Assembly (NCBI GenBank): GCA_016930235.1
Contig: JAFGHI010000055.1
Coordinates: forward strand, 1 to 55,264
Reading direction: 5' to 3'
Source of the DNA: Candidatus Omnitrophota bacterium
GTDB taxonomy: Bacteria > Omnitrophota > Omnitrophia > Omnitrophales > Aquincolibacteriaceae
DNA: 55,264 nt
Each line of letters opens with the position of its first letter. The first letter of the stretch is position 1. This document shows, piece after piece, positions 36,506-44,776 of the stretch. Made by a program: the position numbers and the translations under genes. A model generated the notes under the pieces. It ran no database searches. It worked only from the letters and a program-made list of their open reading frames with translations, and was not told where the DNA came from.

Positions 36506-37847
36506 TTATGAGTTTGACGAGTACCTCAAGGCGGACTCAGCAACCGTTGTAAGGGCTATTCCGAAATATCTGGAATCGTTAAAGAAGACGTGTTTTCGTT
36601 ACGGACGTTTTACAATTCCGACCTTCTATAAAGGTTATTTTCTTTCTACTAAACAAGAGCGGCTTCTTAAGAGGGTCGTTTCCACGCTTCATCAGGTCGT
36701 GAATACCGCAATGCGTCTTTACTTTGAAGAGAGCCATCTTTCCTATGTTTTCCGGATCCCTCAGGACGCAGCGGAGCTCATCAAGATTGATCCGGGTTAT
36801 TCCCGCGGTGTTGTTTTCTCGCGGTATGACGCTCTTCTGGAAGGCGAGAGTCTTAAGATCATCGAATTCAACTGCGATTCCCCGGCGGGGGCGGGGTACA
36901 CCGATGAGATTGAAAAGATTTTGCTTCAAGAAAAACCGCTCCAGAAATTTTTCAAGGATTATCATATTCAGGGGACTTCCAAGATGCAAAATACCCTCAA
37001 TTCACTCTTGGAGGTTTATGAGGAGTTTGGCGGATATCAGACACCCCACATTGCCATCGTTGATTGGAAACATAACCGGACGACGCCCGAGTATGAATAT
37101 TTGAAAGTTTTTTTTGAACAGAAGGGTTATCGGACCTTCCTTGCCGATCCCCGTGAGCTAAGTTACAAAGGCGGGAAGCTTTATTATAAGGCGACACAGA
37201 TCCATTTGATTTACCGCAGATGCCTTTTTGATGACATCCTGGAGAGAATTGATGAAGTGGAAGATATGATCCGGGCCTACCGCGATAAAGCTGTTTGCAT
37301 TGTCAACCCCTTGAGCACAAGGCTTGCAAGCACGAAGGCCTTCATGTCGATCTTGACCAATCCGGAGTATGACCGGTTTTTTACGGAGACCGAAAACAAG
37401 GTCAAACGCGAATGCATTCCCTGGACACGCCGTTTGATCGATGCCGAAGACTTCTACGGACGGAAAAAGATTTATTTGATTGATTTCCTGAAAGATGAAA
37501 AGGAAAGTCTGATCCTGAAGCCCTCCACCAGTTATGGGGGGAAGAATGTCTCGATCGGCTGTGAGACGCGGGATGAAGACTGGAACGCGGTGATCGGCAA
37601 GGCCCTCAAGGAAGACTGGGTCGTCCAGGAATATATCAAGGTCCCCATCATTACGGTTCCGGTTGTGGTGAATGATAAACTGGATTTTGCCTATAAAAAG
37701 TATAATTTTAATATCTTGGTTGCCGACGGGAAACATACAGGAAGTTTTGTCCGTTTGAGCGATGACAGCGTCATCAATGTGGCCCGTTACGGAGGGCTGA
37801 TGCCGTCTTTGACGACAGAACACATCCCTGAACGGTATGGGGCATGA
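36486..37847 (+). CDS. Glutathionylspermidine-synthase-like, circularly permuted ATP-grasp protein
   Basis: 453 residues. The segment SLKIIEFNCDSPAGAGYTDE (about 117-136) parallels the 'EYNADTPT' motif of glutathionylspermidine synthase-type ATP-grasp proteins. Later ATP-grasp features are LILKPSTSYGGKNVSIG (phosphate and lysine region, about 342-358) and DWVVQEYI. It should be an ATP-dependent carboxylate-amine ligase; the product is not predictable. The polyamine-pathway genes 2-3 kb downstream (arginine decarboxylase, agmatine deiminase) make a polyamine-linked role attractive but unproven. Overlaps sucD by 20 bases and the next gene by few or none, depending on the start chosen. Confidence 0.7.
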   Translation: MANKNLDYEFDEYLKADSATVVRAIPKYLESLKKTCFRYGRFTIPTFYKGYFLSTKQERLLKRVVSTLHQVVNTAMRLYFEESHLSYVFRIPQDAAELIKIDPGYSRGVVFSRYDALLEGESLKIIEFNCDSPAGAGYTDEIEKILLQEKPLQKFFKDYHIQGTSKMQNTLNSLLEVYEEFGGYQTPHIAIVDWKHNRTTPEYEYLKVFFEQKGYRTFLADPRELSYKGGKLYYKATQIHLIYRRCLFDDILERIDEVEDMIRAYRDKAVCIVNPLSTRLASTKAFMSILTNPEYDRFFTETENKVKRECIPWTRRLIDAEDFYGRKKIYLIDFLKDEKESLILKPSTSYGGKNVSIGCETRDEDWNAVIGKALKEDWVVQEYIKVPIITVPVVVNDKLDFAYKKYNFNILVADGKHTGSFVRLSDDSVINVARYGGLMPSLTTEHIPERYGA

Positions 37848-37848
37848 A

Positions 37849-38580
37849 ATGATTCGCGTGGATATGCATCTCCATCTGGGAAAATCAATAGACGGAGCCG
37901 AGATTTCCGCTTCTCAAATCCAGGCTTTCTTATCCGAGTATGGATTTAGTCATGCCGTTGTCTTTCCCATTGATGAGCCGAATCCCGGCCCCAGCTACAG
38001 CCGTTCCAATCAGAAGGTGGCGGCCTTTGCCAAAAAGGATAAAAGGATCATCCCTTTTTGCCGCTTGAACCCTCATTATCTCAAGGAGTCGTGCGAGGAG
38101 CTTCAACGGACGATGCGTTTGGGGTTCCGGGGGGTGAAGCTTCATCCACGCTCTGAGAGTTTTTATCCTCATCATGCCGAGGATCTCTTTCATGCAATTG
38201 AAAAGGCAAGGTTGCCGGTCGTCATCCATACGGCGCATGAACACCACTCGCACCCTATTTTGTGGGAAGGAATTTTCTTGAGGCATCGGAAGATTTCTTT
38301 TATCCTAGCACATGCCGGGAAGGATGCTTACCGGGATGCGGCAGCGATTGCGTTAAAATACCCGAATGTTTATCTGGATTCAGCCACCGTATCTTTCAGG
38401 AGGACTCAGTACTTGATCCAAAAAGTCGGACCGGGGAAACTTGTTTTTGCCTCGGATTCGCCTTATTCGCATCCTGCTGTTGAATCGTTGAAATATGAAC
38501 TCCTTTTGAAAGGGAACCCAGCCGCGATGAAGAAGATTTTTGAAGAAAATCCCAAAAAGATTTTAGGAGGTCTTCCATGA
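37849..38580 (+). CDS. Metal-dependent amidohydrolase (Amidohydro_2 / TIM-barrel)
   Basis: About 243 residues. I prefer ATG 37849 (MIRVDMHLH) over ATG 37837, because GGGG lies about 7 bases before it and the fold's first strand begins there. Metal ligands of the amidohydrolase superfamily are visible: DMHLH in strand 1, KLHPR after strand 3, VIHTAHEHH in strand 5, FILAHAGKD in strand 6, and FASDSPYSH with the strand-8 Asp. It is compact, without insertions, like the COG2159-type group. The substrate is unknown. The stop overlaps the DUF2203 start by 4 bases. Confidence 0.82.
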   Translation: MIRVDMHLHLGKSIDGAEISASQIQAFLSEYGFSHAVVFPIDEPNPGPSYSRSNQKVAAFAKKDKRIIPFCRLNPHYLKESCEELQRTMRLGFRGVKLHPRSESFYPHHAEDLFHAIEKARLPVVIHTAHEHHSHPILWEGIFLRHRKISFILAHAGKDAYRDAAAIALKYPNVYLDSATVSFRRTQYLIQKVGPGKLVFASDSPYSHPAVESLKYELLLKGNPAAMKKIFEENPKKILGGLP

Positions 38581-38996
38581 GTGTCGAACCGAAGGCCTAT
38601 ACGTTAGAAGAAACGAATGCCTTGGTTTCCAGAATGGAGACCATCTTGAACCGCTTGATGGATAAAAAAGAAGACTACGACAGGCTTCATGACCAGCTTT
38701 TTATGCATGAATTGCTTGTGAAAAACAGCCCGCACGGGCCTTATTATGATCCCGGCAAGGCCATGGAAAAGGAGGCGCGTAATCTGGACCACTCCTTGAC
38801 GAACGGGTTCACCGAAGAATTTAAACAAATCCAAAGCTTGGGTTGTTTTGTGCGGGACCTTGAAAGAGGAATTGTTGATTTCCTTGGTTTTTTTGAGGGG
38901 CGCAAAGTCTATTTCTGCTGGAAACGGGGAGAAAAGAAAGTCCAGTATTTTCACGAATTGACGGAAGATTGCCGAAGCCGGCAGCCGATCGACTAG
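38577..38996 (+). CDS. DUF2203 family protein
   Basis: 139 residues. The N-terminal half is helical (YTLEETNALVSRMETILNRL); the C-terminal half carries the family signature: a LGCFVRDLERGIVDFLGFFE stretch followed by GRKVYFCWKRGE and YFHEL and ending in a charged RSRQPID. DUF2203 proteins are small cytoplasmic proteins of unknown function found across many phyla. Translationally coupled to the amidohydrolase gene (ATGA overlap). Confidence 0.8.
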   Translation: MSVEPKAYTLEETNALVSRMETILNRLMDKKEDYDRLHDQLFMHELLVKNSPHGPYYDPGKAMEKEARNLDHSLTNGFTEEFKQIQSLGCFVRDLERGIVDFLGFFEGRKVYFCWKRGEKKVQYFHELTEDCRSRQPID

Positions 38997-39026
38997 AAAA
39001 AAGTAACCATCTATAAGGGGTTGACT

Positions 39027-39572
39027 GTGATCTTACCGAAGAAGGTTTTTTTGACTAAGGGCGTAGGGACTCACCGGGAGAAGCTTTCGAGCTTTGAGCT
39101 GGCTTTAAGGAATGCGGGGATCGCACCTTTTAATGTGGTGCGTGTTTCGAGCATTTATCCGCCCTATTGCAAACTGATTTCCAAGGAAGCCGGGGTGAAG
39201 TATCTCACGCACGGACAGATTCTTTTTACTGTCATGGCTGAATGCGCCACGAATGAACCTAATCGTTTGATTGCCGCATCGGTGGGGGTGGCGATTCCTA
39301 AAAAACCCGATCAATATGGTTATTTATCCGAAATCCATACCTACGGCTGGACGGAGAAACGCACAGGAGAGTATGCTGAAGACCTTGCAGCTTCCATGCT
39401 TGCGACGATTCTGGGTGTGAAGTTTGACCCCGATGAGAGCTATGACAAAAAGAAAGAAATTTGGAAGATTTCCAACGAAATCTATAAAACGAAAGCCATT
39501 ACCCAAAGTGCCGTTGGGTCCAAGAACGGAAATTGGACCACGGTGGTTGCAGCCGCTGTTTTGATTCACTAA
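39027..39572 (+). CDS. pdaD: Pyruvoyl-dependent arginine decarboxylase
   Basis: 181 residues from GTG 39027; AAGGGG (39015-39020) lies 6 bases before it, whereas TTG 39021 would have no spacer. The self-cleavage site is the Ser-Ser pair in FNVVRVSSIYPPYC (Ser41-Ser42), where the second serine becomes the pyruvoyl group. THGQILFTVMAE and IGVAIPK-like / EIHTYGWTEK segments complete the family pattern. It converts arginine to agmatine in the cytoplasm. The next gene encodes agmatine deiminase, which supports this substrate. This decarboxylase type is frequent in archaea and scattered in bacteria such as Chlamydiae. Confidence 0.92.
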   Translation: MILPKKVFLTKGVGTHREKLSSFELALRNAGIAPFNVVRVSSIYPPYCKLISKEAGVKYLTHGQILFTVMAECATNEPNRLIAASVGVAIPKKPDQYGYLSEIHTYGWTEKRTGEYAEDLAASMLATILGVKFDPDESYDKKKEIWKISNEIYKTKAITQSAVGSKNGNWTTVVAAAVLIH

Positions 39573-39654
39573 GGTTTTAAAAGCGGAATCTTTCCGTAAG
39601 CACACTTCAGGTTTTCTTGGGGAAGCCTTATCAGTCGGTTAGTTCAAATAAGAA

Positions 39655-40737
39655 ATGAAACTATTGTCTCAAAGCAGAAAAAAACAATTGAAGAAAATCG
39701 CCCATCTTCCTCACGAATTGGGTTTTAGGATGCCTGCCGAATGGGAGCTTCATGAAGCCACCTGGATGGTTTGGCCTCATCAGCGTTCCTCCTGGCAGGG
39801 GCGCGACCGCCTTGAGCGTGTCCGTAAAAGGCTGTTGGATATTTTTGAGGTCCTGCTTAATGATGAAAAGGTTAATTTGCTGGTCCAAAACCAGGCGGAG
39901 AAGATCGATATCCAAAAACAATTGAAAGACCGCGGAGGTCCGTTCAAGCGGCTGCAGTTCTATCTCATTTCCACGGCCGATGTTTGGATCCGGGATTATG
40001 GCCCCATTTTTATCCGTAATCCGGAAGGCAGGAAGGCTTGGGTCAAGTGGCAGTTTAATGCCTGGGGGAGGAAATATCCGGAAAGGCTTAAAGATAATCA
40101 GGTTTTTTCACCCCGCCGTCCTTTTTTTCGTATGCCCTGTTATTTTCCGGATCAAGTTTTGGAAGGGGGGGCCATCGATGTGAATGGCGAGGGGGAAGGG
40201 CTTACAACGGAGTCTTGTCTCCTTCATCCGAACCGGAATCCAGGGTTTTCAAAAAGGGAGATCGAGATTTCATTGCGCCAATATTTAGGAATTCGCAATA
40301 TTGTTTGGCTTAGCGGGGGCATTGCGGGAGATGATACCGACGGGCATGTGGATAATCTCGCGCGGTTTGTAAGCAAGGATACCATCCTCGCAGCATATGA
40401 AAAAAAGACCGCCGATGAAAATTATGAACCGTTACGGAAGAATTGGCGCCGTTTGAAGGCCGCTTCCCTGCGCCGGACCCGTCCTTACGAACTCGTGAAA
40501 CTTCCGATGCCGGGACGCGTTATGCACGGACGGACGAGACTTCCTGCGAGTTATGCCAATTTTTATATTGCCAATCAGGTTGTTCTCCTTCCGGTTTTCG
40601 AAGATCCTCAGGATGACAAGGCCATTCAAATCATAAAAGAGCACTTCCCCAAGAAACGGATCGTGCCGATTCCGGCCCGCGATATTGTTTTTGGTTTGGG
40701 GACCATCCATTGCCTGACTCAACAGGAACCGAAGTAA
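39655..40737 (+). CDS. aguA: Agmatine deiminase
   Basis: 360 residues, standard length. Converts agmatine to N-carbamoylputrescine. Family motifs: PAEWELHEATWMVWPH (N-terminal guanidine-binding region), DVWIRDYGPIF, GGAIDVNGEGEGLTTESCLL, SGGIAGDDTDGHVDNLARFV (catalytic His and Asp) and the nucleophilic Cys353 in GTIHCLTQQEPK near the C-terminus. Lies 82 bases after pdaD and forms a two-step arginine-to-carbamoylputrescine route. The third enzyme (N-carbamoylputrescine amidohydrolase) is not in the window. The ribosome site is weak. Confidence 0.95.
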   Translation: MKLLSQSRKKQLKKIAHLPHELGFRMPAEWELHEATWMVWPHQRSSWQGRDRLERVRKRLLDIFEVLLNDEKVNLLVQNQAEKIDIQKQLKDRGGPFKRLQFYLISTADVWIRDYGPIFIRNPEGRKAWVKWQFNAWGRKYPERLKDNQVFSPRRPFFRMPCYFPDQVLEGGAIDVNGEGEGLTTESCLLHPNRNPGFSKREIEISLRQYLGIRNIVWLSGGIAGDDTDGHVDNLARFVSKDTILAAYEKKTADENYEPLRKNWRRLKAASLRRTRPYELVKLPMPGRVMHGRTRLPASYANFYIANQVVLLPVFEDPQDDKAIQIIKEHFPKKRIVPIPARDIVFGLGTIHCLTQQEPK

Positions 40738-40845
40738 GACCCAAGACCCAAGACCCAAGACATGGTGATAGTAGAAACTGGAATTTTTTAGGTCGTGGGT
40801 CCTGAGTCCTGGGACTTGGGTCTTCAGTCTTTTGTCTGTGTTTTT
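40737..40845. repeat. Inverted gacccaagac word repeat between convergent genes
   Basis: Three 8-base units in agacccaagacccaagac (40738-40763) face an inverted set tcctgggacttgggtcttca (about 40805-40840) around a 40-base centre. It lies at the convergent ends of aguA and the minus-strand exported protein and extends into the latter's last codons. It could act as a bidirectional stem-loop. Same family as 6015-6047 and 26516-26578. Confidence 0.65.
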
Positions 40846-41645
40846 TCTGACCCCGTCAAATTCCAGGCGGTTTCTTCGATCCAGGGCCGGAAGGTAATCT
40901 TTTCGAAATAGAGAATTGTTTTTTCGATTTCACCGTGGTTTTTCTTCAGGCACTCCAGTTCAATCCGGAAAGGGAATACCACTTTGCGGTCAAAACCGGA
41001 TTCGGGAATTTCTATGGAGCGGAAATCGGAGCGACGGATATCGAGAGTGGGGTTGCCTTCGAAATCGTAATAGGTTTCTTCCAGGACGTCGGCTGTTTGG
41101 TTGATTAATAGCCGGCGGGATAAATAAGGCGTACCTCGATAGTCCCCTTGGACATTTAAAATCGTCATGTTCCCGTTTTGGTAAACCAATTCAGATTTAT
41201 CCCGAGGGATGAATGCCAATTTTAAGCCACGGTATAAATCGCGCGGTTTCAGATGGCTCTCGATGTCAGGTGAATCTTCCAGATCAAAGATAGTTCCCTG
41301 ATAGACCAGGTCCTCTGCCGGGACATAAAGCGAAAAGTTTGTGTCTTCGGATTTAAAACTGAAAAGCAGTTTCTCCTCGTCATTGAAACAATTAAGCAGG
41401 ATTTTTTCGTCCAGACGATGATAAAGCATTTCTCCCCGGCAGGAAGCCCGGAAGGTCTGCGACGTGAGGAAATGGAGGGTCAGGTCGGCTTGAAGCCCGA
41501 TCCACCCCGTGGTACGGTCCTCGATCTTTTGGGCGAGTTTTTCGACCTCGGTGAAAGTCTCGGGTTTTCCCCAGCTTAAAAGGGACCAACCGAGAAGAAA
41601 ACTCAAGAACGGGATAAGGAAAAGATGATAACGGTTCATTTTCAT
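40824..41645 (-). CDS. Exported protein, possibly LolA/DUF4292-like fold
   Basis: 273 residues from ATG 41645. A longer frame to 41747 would overlap the upstream gene and adds only a basic, non-signal stretch, so I chose MKMNRYHLFLIPFLSFLLG, a good signal sequence or anchor. The mature part alternates strands with aromatic residues (GWIGLQADLTLHFLTSQTF, RASCRGEMLYHRLDEKILLN, FSFKSEDTNFSLYVPAEDLV). This pattern of a convex beta sheet that binds lipid is seen in LolA/LolB/DUF4292 proteins, but I cannot confirm it. Located after the CDP-alcohol phosphatidyltransferase gene; a lipid-linked envelope role would fit. Confidence 0.55.
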   Translation of the reverse strand: MKMNRYHLFLIPFLSFLLGWSLLSWGKPETFTEVEKLAQKIEDRTTGWIGLQADLTLHFLTSQTFRASCRGEMLYHRLDEKILLNCFNDEEKLLFSFKSEDTNFSLYVPAEDLVYQGTIFDLEDSPDIESHLKPRDLYRGLKLAFIPRDKSELVYQNGNMTILNVQGDYRGTPYLSRRLLINQTADVLEETYYDFEGNPTLDIRRSDFRSIEIPESGFDRKVVFPFRIELECLKKNHGEIEKTILYFEKITFRPWIEETAWNLTGSEKTQTKD

Positions 41646-41700
41646 AGCACTCTCAATTCTCGGTCGAAAGAGGACGAAACTTGAGTTTGGCTTCGAGGGG

Positions 41701-42303
41701 CTAAGAGGATTTTTTTTCTTCCTGAGCAGCAAGGGTTTTTCTGACAAACAAGATACGCTGCAAGGCCGTTATATTGGTCCCTAGGAGAAGAACCCACAAG
41801 ACAAGCGGGAGAATAAAGGGAAGGAGGGTCCCTAAAGCGATCAGGATGACCCGTTCCGCACGCTCGAAATAACCGACCGAACAGCTTTCGATCAGGTTTT
41901 CTGCCCGTGCTTTTGAATAGCTTGTGACGAAAGCGCCGGCGATAATCCCGAGGGTTACGAGAAACCACCCGGCTTCATTCTGCCTGGCAAAACAGAGGGC
42001 AAGTCCGCCGAAAATAAAAAAGTCCGAGTAGCGGTCCAGAGTTGAATCAAGAAAGGCGCCAAACTTTGTGACTTGGTTGCTTGTCCGGGCCAGGGGGCCG
42101 TCTAAGAGATCTCCTAACGCGGCAATCAGAATCGTGAACCCACCCAAGAAAAGGAAGCCAACAGCGTAGAAACAGCCCGCAATAAAATTGAGAGCAAGTC
42201 CTGCCACGGTCAGCTGATTGGGCGTAAATCCTTTGGTATGCAGAAAAGAAGCGATTTGCTTCAGCAGTTTTTCGACTTTGGGATAGACAGCTTTTCTAAG
42301 CAT
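41701..42303 (-). CDS. CDP-alcohol phosphatidyltransferase, candidate phosphatidylinositol-phosphate synthase
   Basis: 200-residue integral membrane enzyme. The invariant motif DG(x2)AR(x8)G(x3)D(x3)D is complete: Asp65, Asp68-Gly69, Ala72-Arg73, Gly82, Asp86, Asp90. About six hydrophobic helices surround it. It transfers a CDP-activated lipid to an alcohol phosphate at the inner membrane. The gene follows myo-inositol-1-phosphate synthase on the same strand, 130 bases apart, so inositol phosphate is the likely acceptor, giving phosphatidylinositol phosphate as in actinobacteria and archaea. Without that neighbour PgsA would be the default name. Confidence 0.8.
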   Translation of the reverse strand: MLRKAVYPKVEKLLKQIASFLHTKGFTPNQLTVAGLALNFIAGCFYAVGFLFLGGFTILIAALGDLLDGPLARTSNQVTKFGAFLDSTLDRYSDFFIFGGLALCFARQNEAGWFLVTLGIIAGAFVTSYSKARAENLIESCSVGYFERAERVILIALGTLLPFILPLVLWVLLLGTNITALQRILFVRKTLAAQEEKKSS

Positions 42304-42430
42304 ACTTTAGACCTCAGACATTGGCTTATACATCATCTTTTTTATTGTTAAATGTTACATGTTCAATGTTAAACGAAGCCACATAAAACATTTAACTTTT
42401 TGACTTTTGTCTCGAGTCTTTTGTCTGATT
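42304..42430. repeat. Word repeats in the ino1-phosphatidyltransferase spacer
   Basis: Contains gttaaatgttacatgttcaa with an imperfect inverted partner cataaaacatttaac (about 42345-42395), plus gactttt/gtcttttgtct words at 42403-42428. It mirrors the idh-mdh spacer repeat at 30600-30803. No gene is visible. Confidence 0.55.
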
Positions 42431-42432
42431 GT

Positions 42433-43539
42433 TTACCGAGGACAAGTTCCCTGAATAAACTTCCGGACCAGATCCTTGGCTTCGTTATCAGGAATCTGTT
42501 TAGGCGGATGTTTCATCGTGTAGGCTGATATGGAAATCAAAGCCCCGCCGATCTTCCTGTCCCGGGCAAGCCGGCAGGCCCGAATGGCGTCGATGGCACA
42601 ACCTGCGCTGTTCGGGGAGTCTTCTACCGAGAGCCTGAGCTCAAGGTTGACAGGAAATCCCGCAAACCCGCGTCCCTCCATTCGGAGGTAACAGACTTTG
42701 TTGTCGTTCTGCCAGGGAACGTAATCGGAAGGCCCGATGTGGATATTTTCTTCCTCAATCGGGACGGGCAGCTGGCTTTGGACAGCAGCCGTTTTCGAAA
42801 TCTTTTTTGATGCCAGGCGTGTACGGTTCAGCATGTTGAGGAAATCGGTGTTTCCTCCGGTGTTGAGCTGATAGGTCCGGTCAATCTTGACGCCGCGGTC
42901 ATTGAACAACTTGGCAAGCGTTCGATGGACAATGGTGGCGCCGACCTGGGCTTTGATATCGTCACCGATTACCGGAATCCTCTTGGCTTCAAAACGCTTG
43001 GCCCAGTTCGGATCGGAAACGATAAAGACCGGCATGCAGTTAATGAAACTGACCCCCGTTTTGAGGCAGGCTTCGGCATAGAATTCCGTCGCCTTCTGGG
43101 AGCCTACGGGGAGGTAATTCAGGAGTATTTCAGCGCCGGTATCTTTTAAGATTTTTTCGACATTCACAGCTTTCTTGTCAGCAACAATAAAAGTACGGTC
43201 AGCTGGATAACTGCTCATATGTTCAGAGACTCCGTCGAGCACAGGGCCCATTTCGACCCGGACCTTGCTTTTAGGAATATCCGTAAAAAGAGGGAGGATG
43301 CAGTTGGGTTTGGCATTGAGAGCGACATCAAAGCGCTCCCCAACCTTTCTTTTATCGATATCAAACGCGGCAACGACTTCAATATCTTCGGGTAAATAGC
43401 CCGAGACATCATAATTCATTAAGCCGAGATGTTCTTCCAGTTTCTTTCCGTTCGAATTTGAACGATAATATTCAATCCCTTGAATGAGGGAAGCCGCACA
43501 ATTGCCGGTACCGGCAATGGCAATCTTAATTTTTCCCAT
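42433..43539 (-). CDS. ino1: myo-Inositol-1-phosphate synthase
   Basis: 368 residues, the prokaryotic short form. Makes L-myo-inositol-1-phosphate from glucose-6-phosphate with NAD. The N-terminal Rossmann loop is IAIAGTGNCAASLIQGIEYY; other family blocks are FINCMPVFIVSDPNWAKRF, GDDIKAQVGATIVHRTLAKL, YQLNTGGNTDFLNM, SKTAAVQSQL (catalytic Lys region), GPSDYVPWQND and VCYLRMEGRGFAG. GGGAGGT stands 6 bases before the ATG. An inverted repeat ataatga-tagcg-tcattat (43561-43579), just upstream, could be an operator. Confidence 0.93.
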   Translation of the reverse strand: MGKIKIAIAGTGNCAASLIQGIEYYRSNSNGKKLEEHLGLMNYDVSGYLPEDIEVVAAFDIDKRKVGERFDVALNAKPNCILPLFTDIPKSKVRVEMGPVLDGVSEHMSSYPADRTFIVADKKAVNVEKILKDTGAEILLNYLPVGSQKATEFYAEACLKTGVSFINCMPVFIVSDPNWAKRFEAKRIPVIGDDIKAQVGATIVHRTLAKLFNDRGVKIDRTYQLNTGGNTDFLNMLNRTRLASKKISKTAAVQSQLPVPIEEENIHIGPSDYVPWQNDNKVCYLRMEGRGFAGFPVNLELRLSVEDSPNSAGCAIDAIRACRLARDRKIGGALISISAYTMKHPPKQIPDNEAKDLVRKFIQGTCPR

Positions 43540-43560
43540 TGAATTACCTCCCAGGTTGGA

Positions 43561-43579
43561 ATAATGATAGCGTCATTAT
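43561..43579. promoter_or_regulatory. Inverted repeat upstream of ino1
   Basis: ataatga and tcattat separated by tagcg, about 20 bases before the ino1 start on the minus strand, overlap where a -10 region or transcript start could be. A second, wider inverted repeat (actcata ... tatgagt) lies at about 43624-43657. The rest of 43540-43870 has no gene. Confidence 0.4.
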
Positions 43580-43805
43580 AGAGATTCGTTTGTTCGGAAT
43601 CAAGCAAAAAGGATGTACCGTAACTCATAGCCAATAAATAAGATAAAGCGTATGAGTCCTATAATATATTAGGTTGTCTCTCTATCCTTGGCTCCTTGTG
43701 TGAAAATTGCTCCAAAAAGTGGATGGGATTTCGTCTATGACTCTTCTTTTGTCTCCATGATTACGAGGTGACGCGTTCGTGATAAAATACGGCAAGAACA
43801 TGAAC

Positions 43806-43835
43806 CGGGGGAAGGCTCAGGACTTGCCCTTTTTT
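43806..43835 (+). terminator. Terminator-like hairpin before the tRNA-binding-protein gene
   Basis: ggggaag (43808-43814) pairs with cttgccc (43823-43829) with one mismatch, followed by six T. It lies about 35 bases before the start of the plus-strand gene at 43871, so it could be an attenuator in that gene's leader or the end of a short RNA. The stem is short. Confidence 0.35.
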
Positions 43836-43870
43836 AGATGAATTTGAAGCAAGTATAGGAGGTTTGGAGG

Positions 43871-44191
43871 ATGGTATCTTTCGAGGAATTTAAAAAATTG
43901 GAATTAAAAATTGCAGAGATTGAATCGGTCTTGCCGCACCCCAATGCGGACAAGCTTTACGTGCTCAATATCAGGATCGGTGATGTTCGCAAGCAGTTGG
44001 TTGCAGGAATCCGGCCTTTTTATCAAGAAGAGGAACTCAAGGGTAAGAAGATTGTCGTTGTCGATAATTTGGCGCCGGCCATGATACGCGGAGTCGAATC
44101 TCAGGGCATGCTTTTAGCCGCCAGTCAGGGCGATCAGTTGGCGTTAGTGGTGCCCGAGAAACCCATGCCGGATGGGGCCGTTGTCCGATAG
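43871..44191 (+). CDS. Trbp111 / MetRS C-terminal-type tRNA-binding protein
   Basis: 106-residue stand-alone OB-fold domain: LELKIAEIESVLPHPNADKL, YVLNIRIGD, KQLVAGIRPFY, GKKIVVVDNLAPAMIRGVES and QGMLLAA are the characteristic blocks shared by Trbp111, CsaA and the C-terminal domain of methionyl-tRNA synthetase. It binds the tRNA elbow as a dimer. Strong ribosome site AGGAGG at 43857-43862. It could be the dissociated C-terminal domain of MetRS; the synthetase gene is not in the window. Ends 12 bases from the convergent membrane-protein gene. Confidence 0.9.
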   Translation: MVSFEEFKKLELKIAEIESVLPHPNADKLYVLNIRIGDVRKQLVAGIRPFYQEEELKGKKIVVVDNLAPAMIRGVESQGMLLAASQGDQLALVVPEKPMPDGAVVR

Positions 44192-44203
44192 AGCCGTCAG
44201 GGC

Positions 44204-44617
44204 TTAAGGGTAGGGGAAAACTTCAAAATATCCAGTGAGGTTAAGCCAAGATTGGTAATGAATGTAAATGACGAAACCGATGAAGGCCAATAAGCTGAGC
44301 AAGCCGACTTTTCCTGACTCCTGCAAGAGCTGTTTCAAGAAAAAACCGACCAGCCCATAGTAAGTAATCGTGAGCGGGAGAAGATAAAAATATTCCCTCA
44401 GATTTTCACGGGAGGTCATGACCGAAACATAAGGACCGAAAAGTTTTTCAATCCCATAAGCCAGGAAAATGGGTGGTCCCATTAACGCCAAATTAGCTTT
44501 TCCGAACCACCGCATGACAAAGGCAACAAAGAAGATCACGCCCGCAAGTACAAAATAGCGGATGACCCGGCTCGGTGCTTTAAAGGGAAGTTTATCAAAA
44601 AGTTTCTTATCGACCAT
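44204..44617 (-). CDS. Small membrane protein, unknown
   Basis: 137 residues with about four hydrophobic helices: VIRYFVLAGVIFFVAFVM, LALMGPPIFLAYGIEKLFG, YFYLLPLTITYYGLVGFFL and KVGLLSLLAFIGFVIYIHY. The N-terminus is basic. No catalytic or transport signature recognised. Convergent with the tRNA-binding protein gene and divergent from the DUF1015 gene. Confidence 0.7.
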   Translation of the reverse strand: MVDKKLFDKLPFKAPSRVIRYFVLAGVIFFVAFVMRWFGKANLALMGPPIFLAYGIEKLFGPYVSVMTSRENLREYFYLLPLTITYYGLVGFFLKQLLQESGKVGLLSLLAFIGFVIYIHYQSWLNLTGYFEVFPYP

Positions 44618-44776
44618 AGTTTCCCAGGGTTATGTGCTGGTGATGCATCATATTATTATGGGCTATGCTGGCTGTCAAAGAAAAACTCCCAAGTGGAGGC
44701 TTGCCAATGTTCTCTTTTGTGTTAATATCTCTGAATTATGTCTTTGGATTCATTAATGCATTCCAGGAAGGCAATG

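Noticed and set aside
41646..41747. N-terminal extension of the exported protein to an upstream ATG
   Set aside because: It would overlap the phosphatidyltransferase gene by 47 bases and place a basic, non-signal stretch before a good signal sequence.
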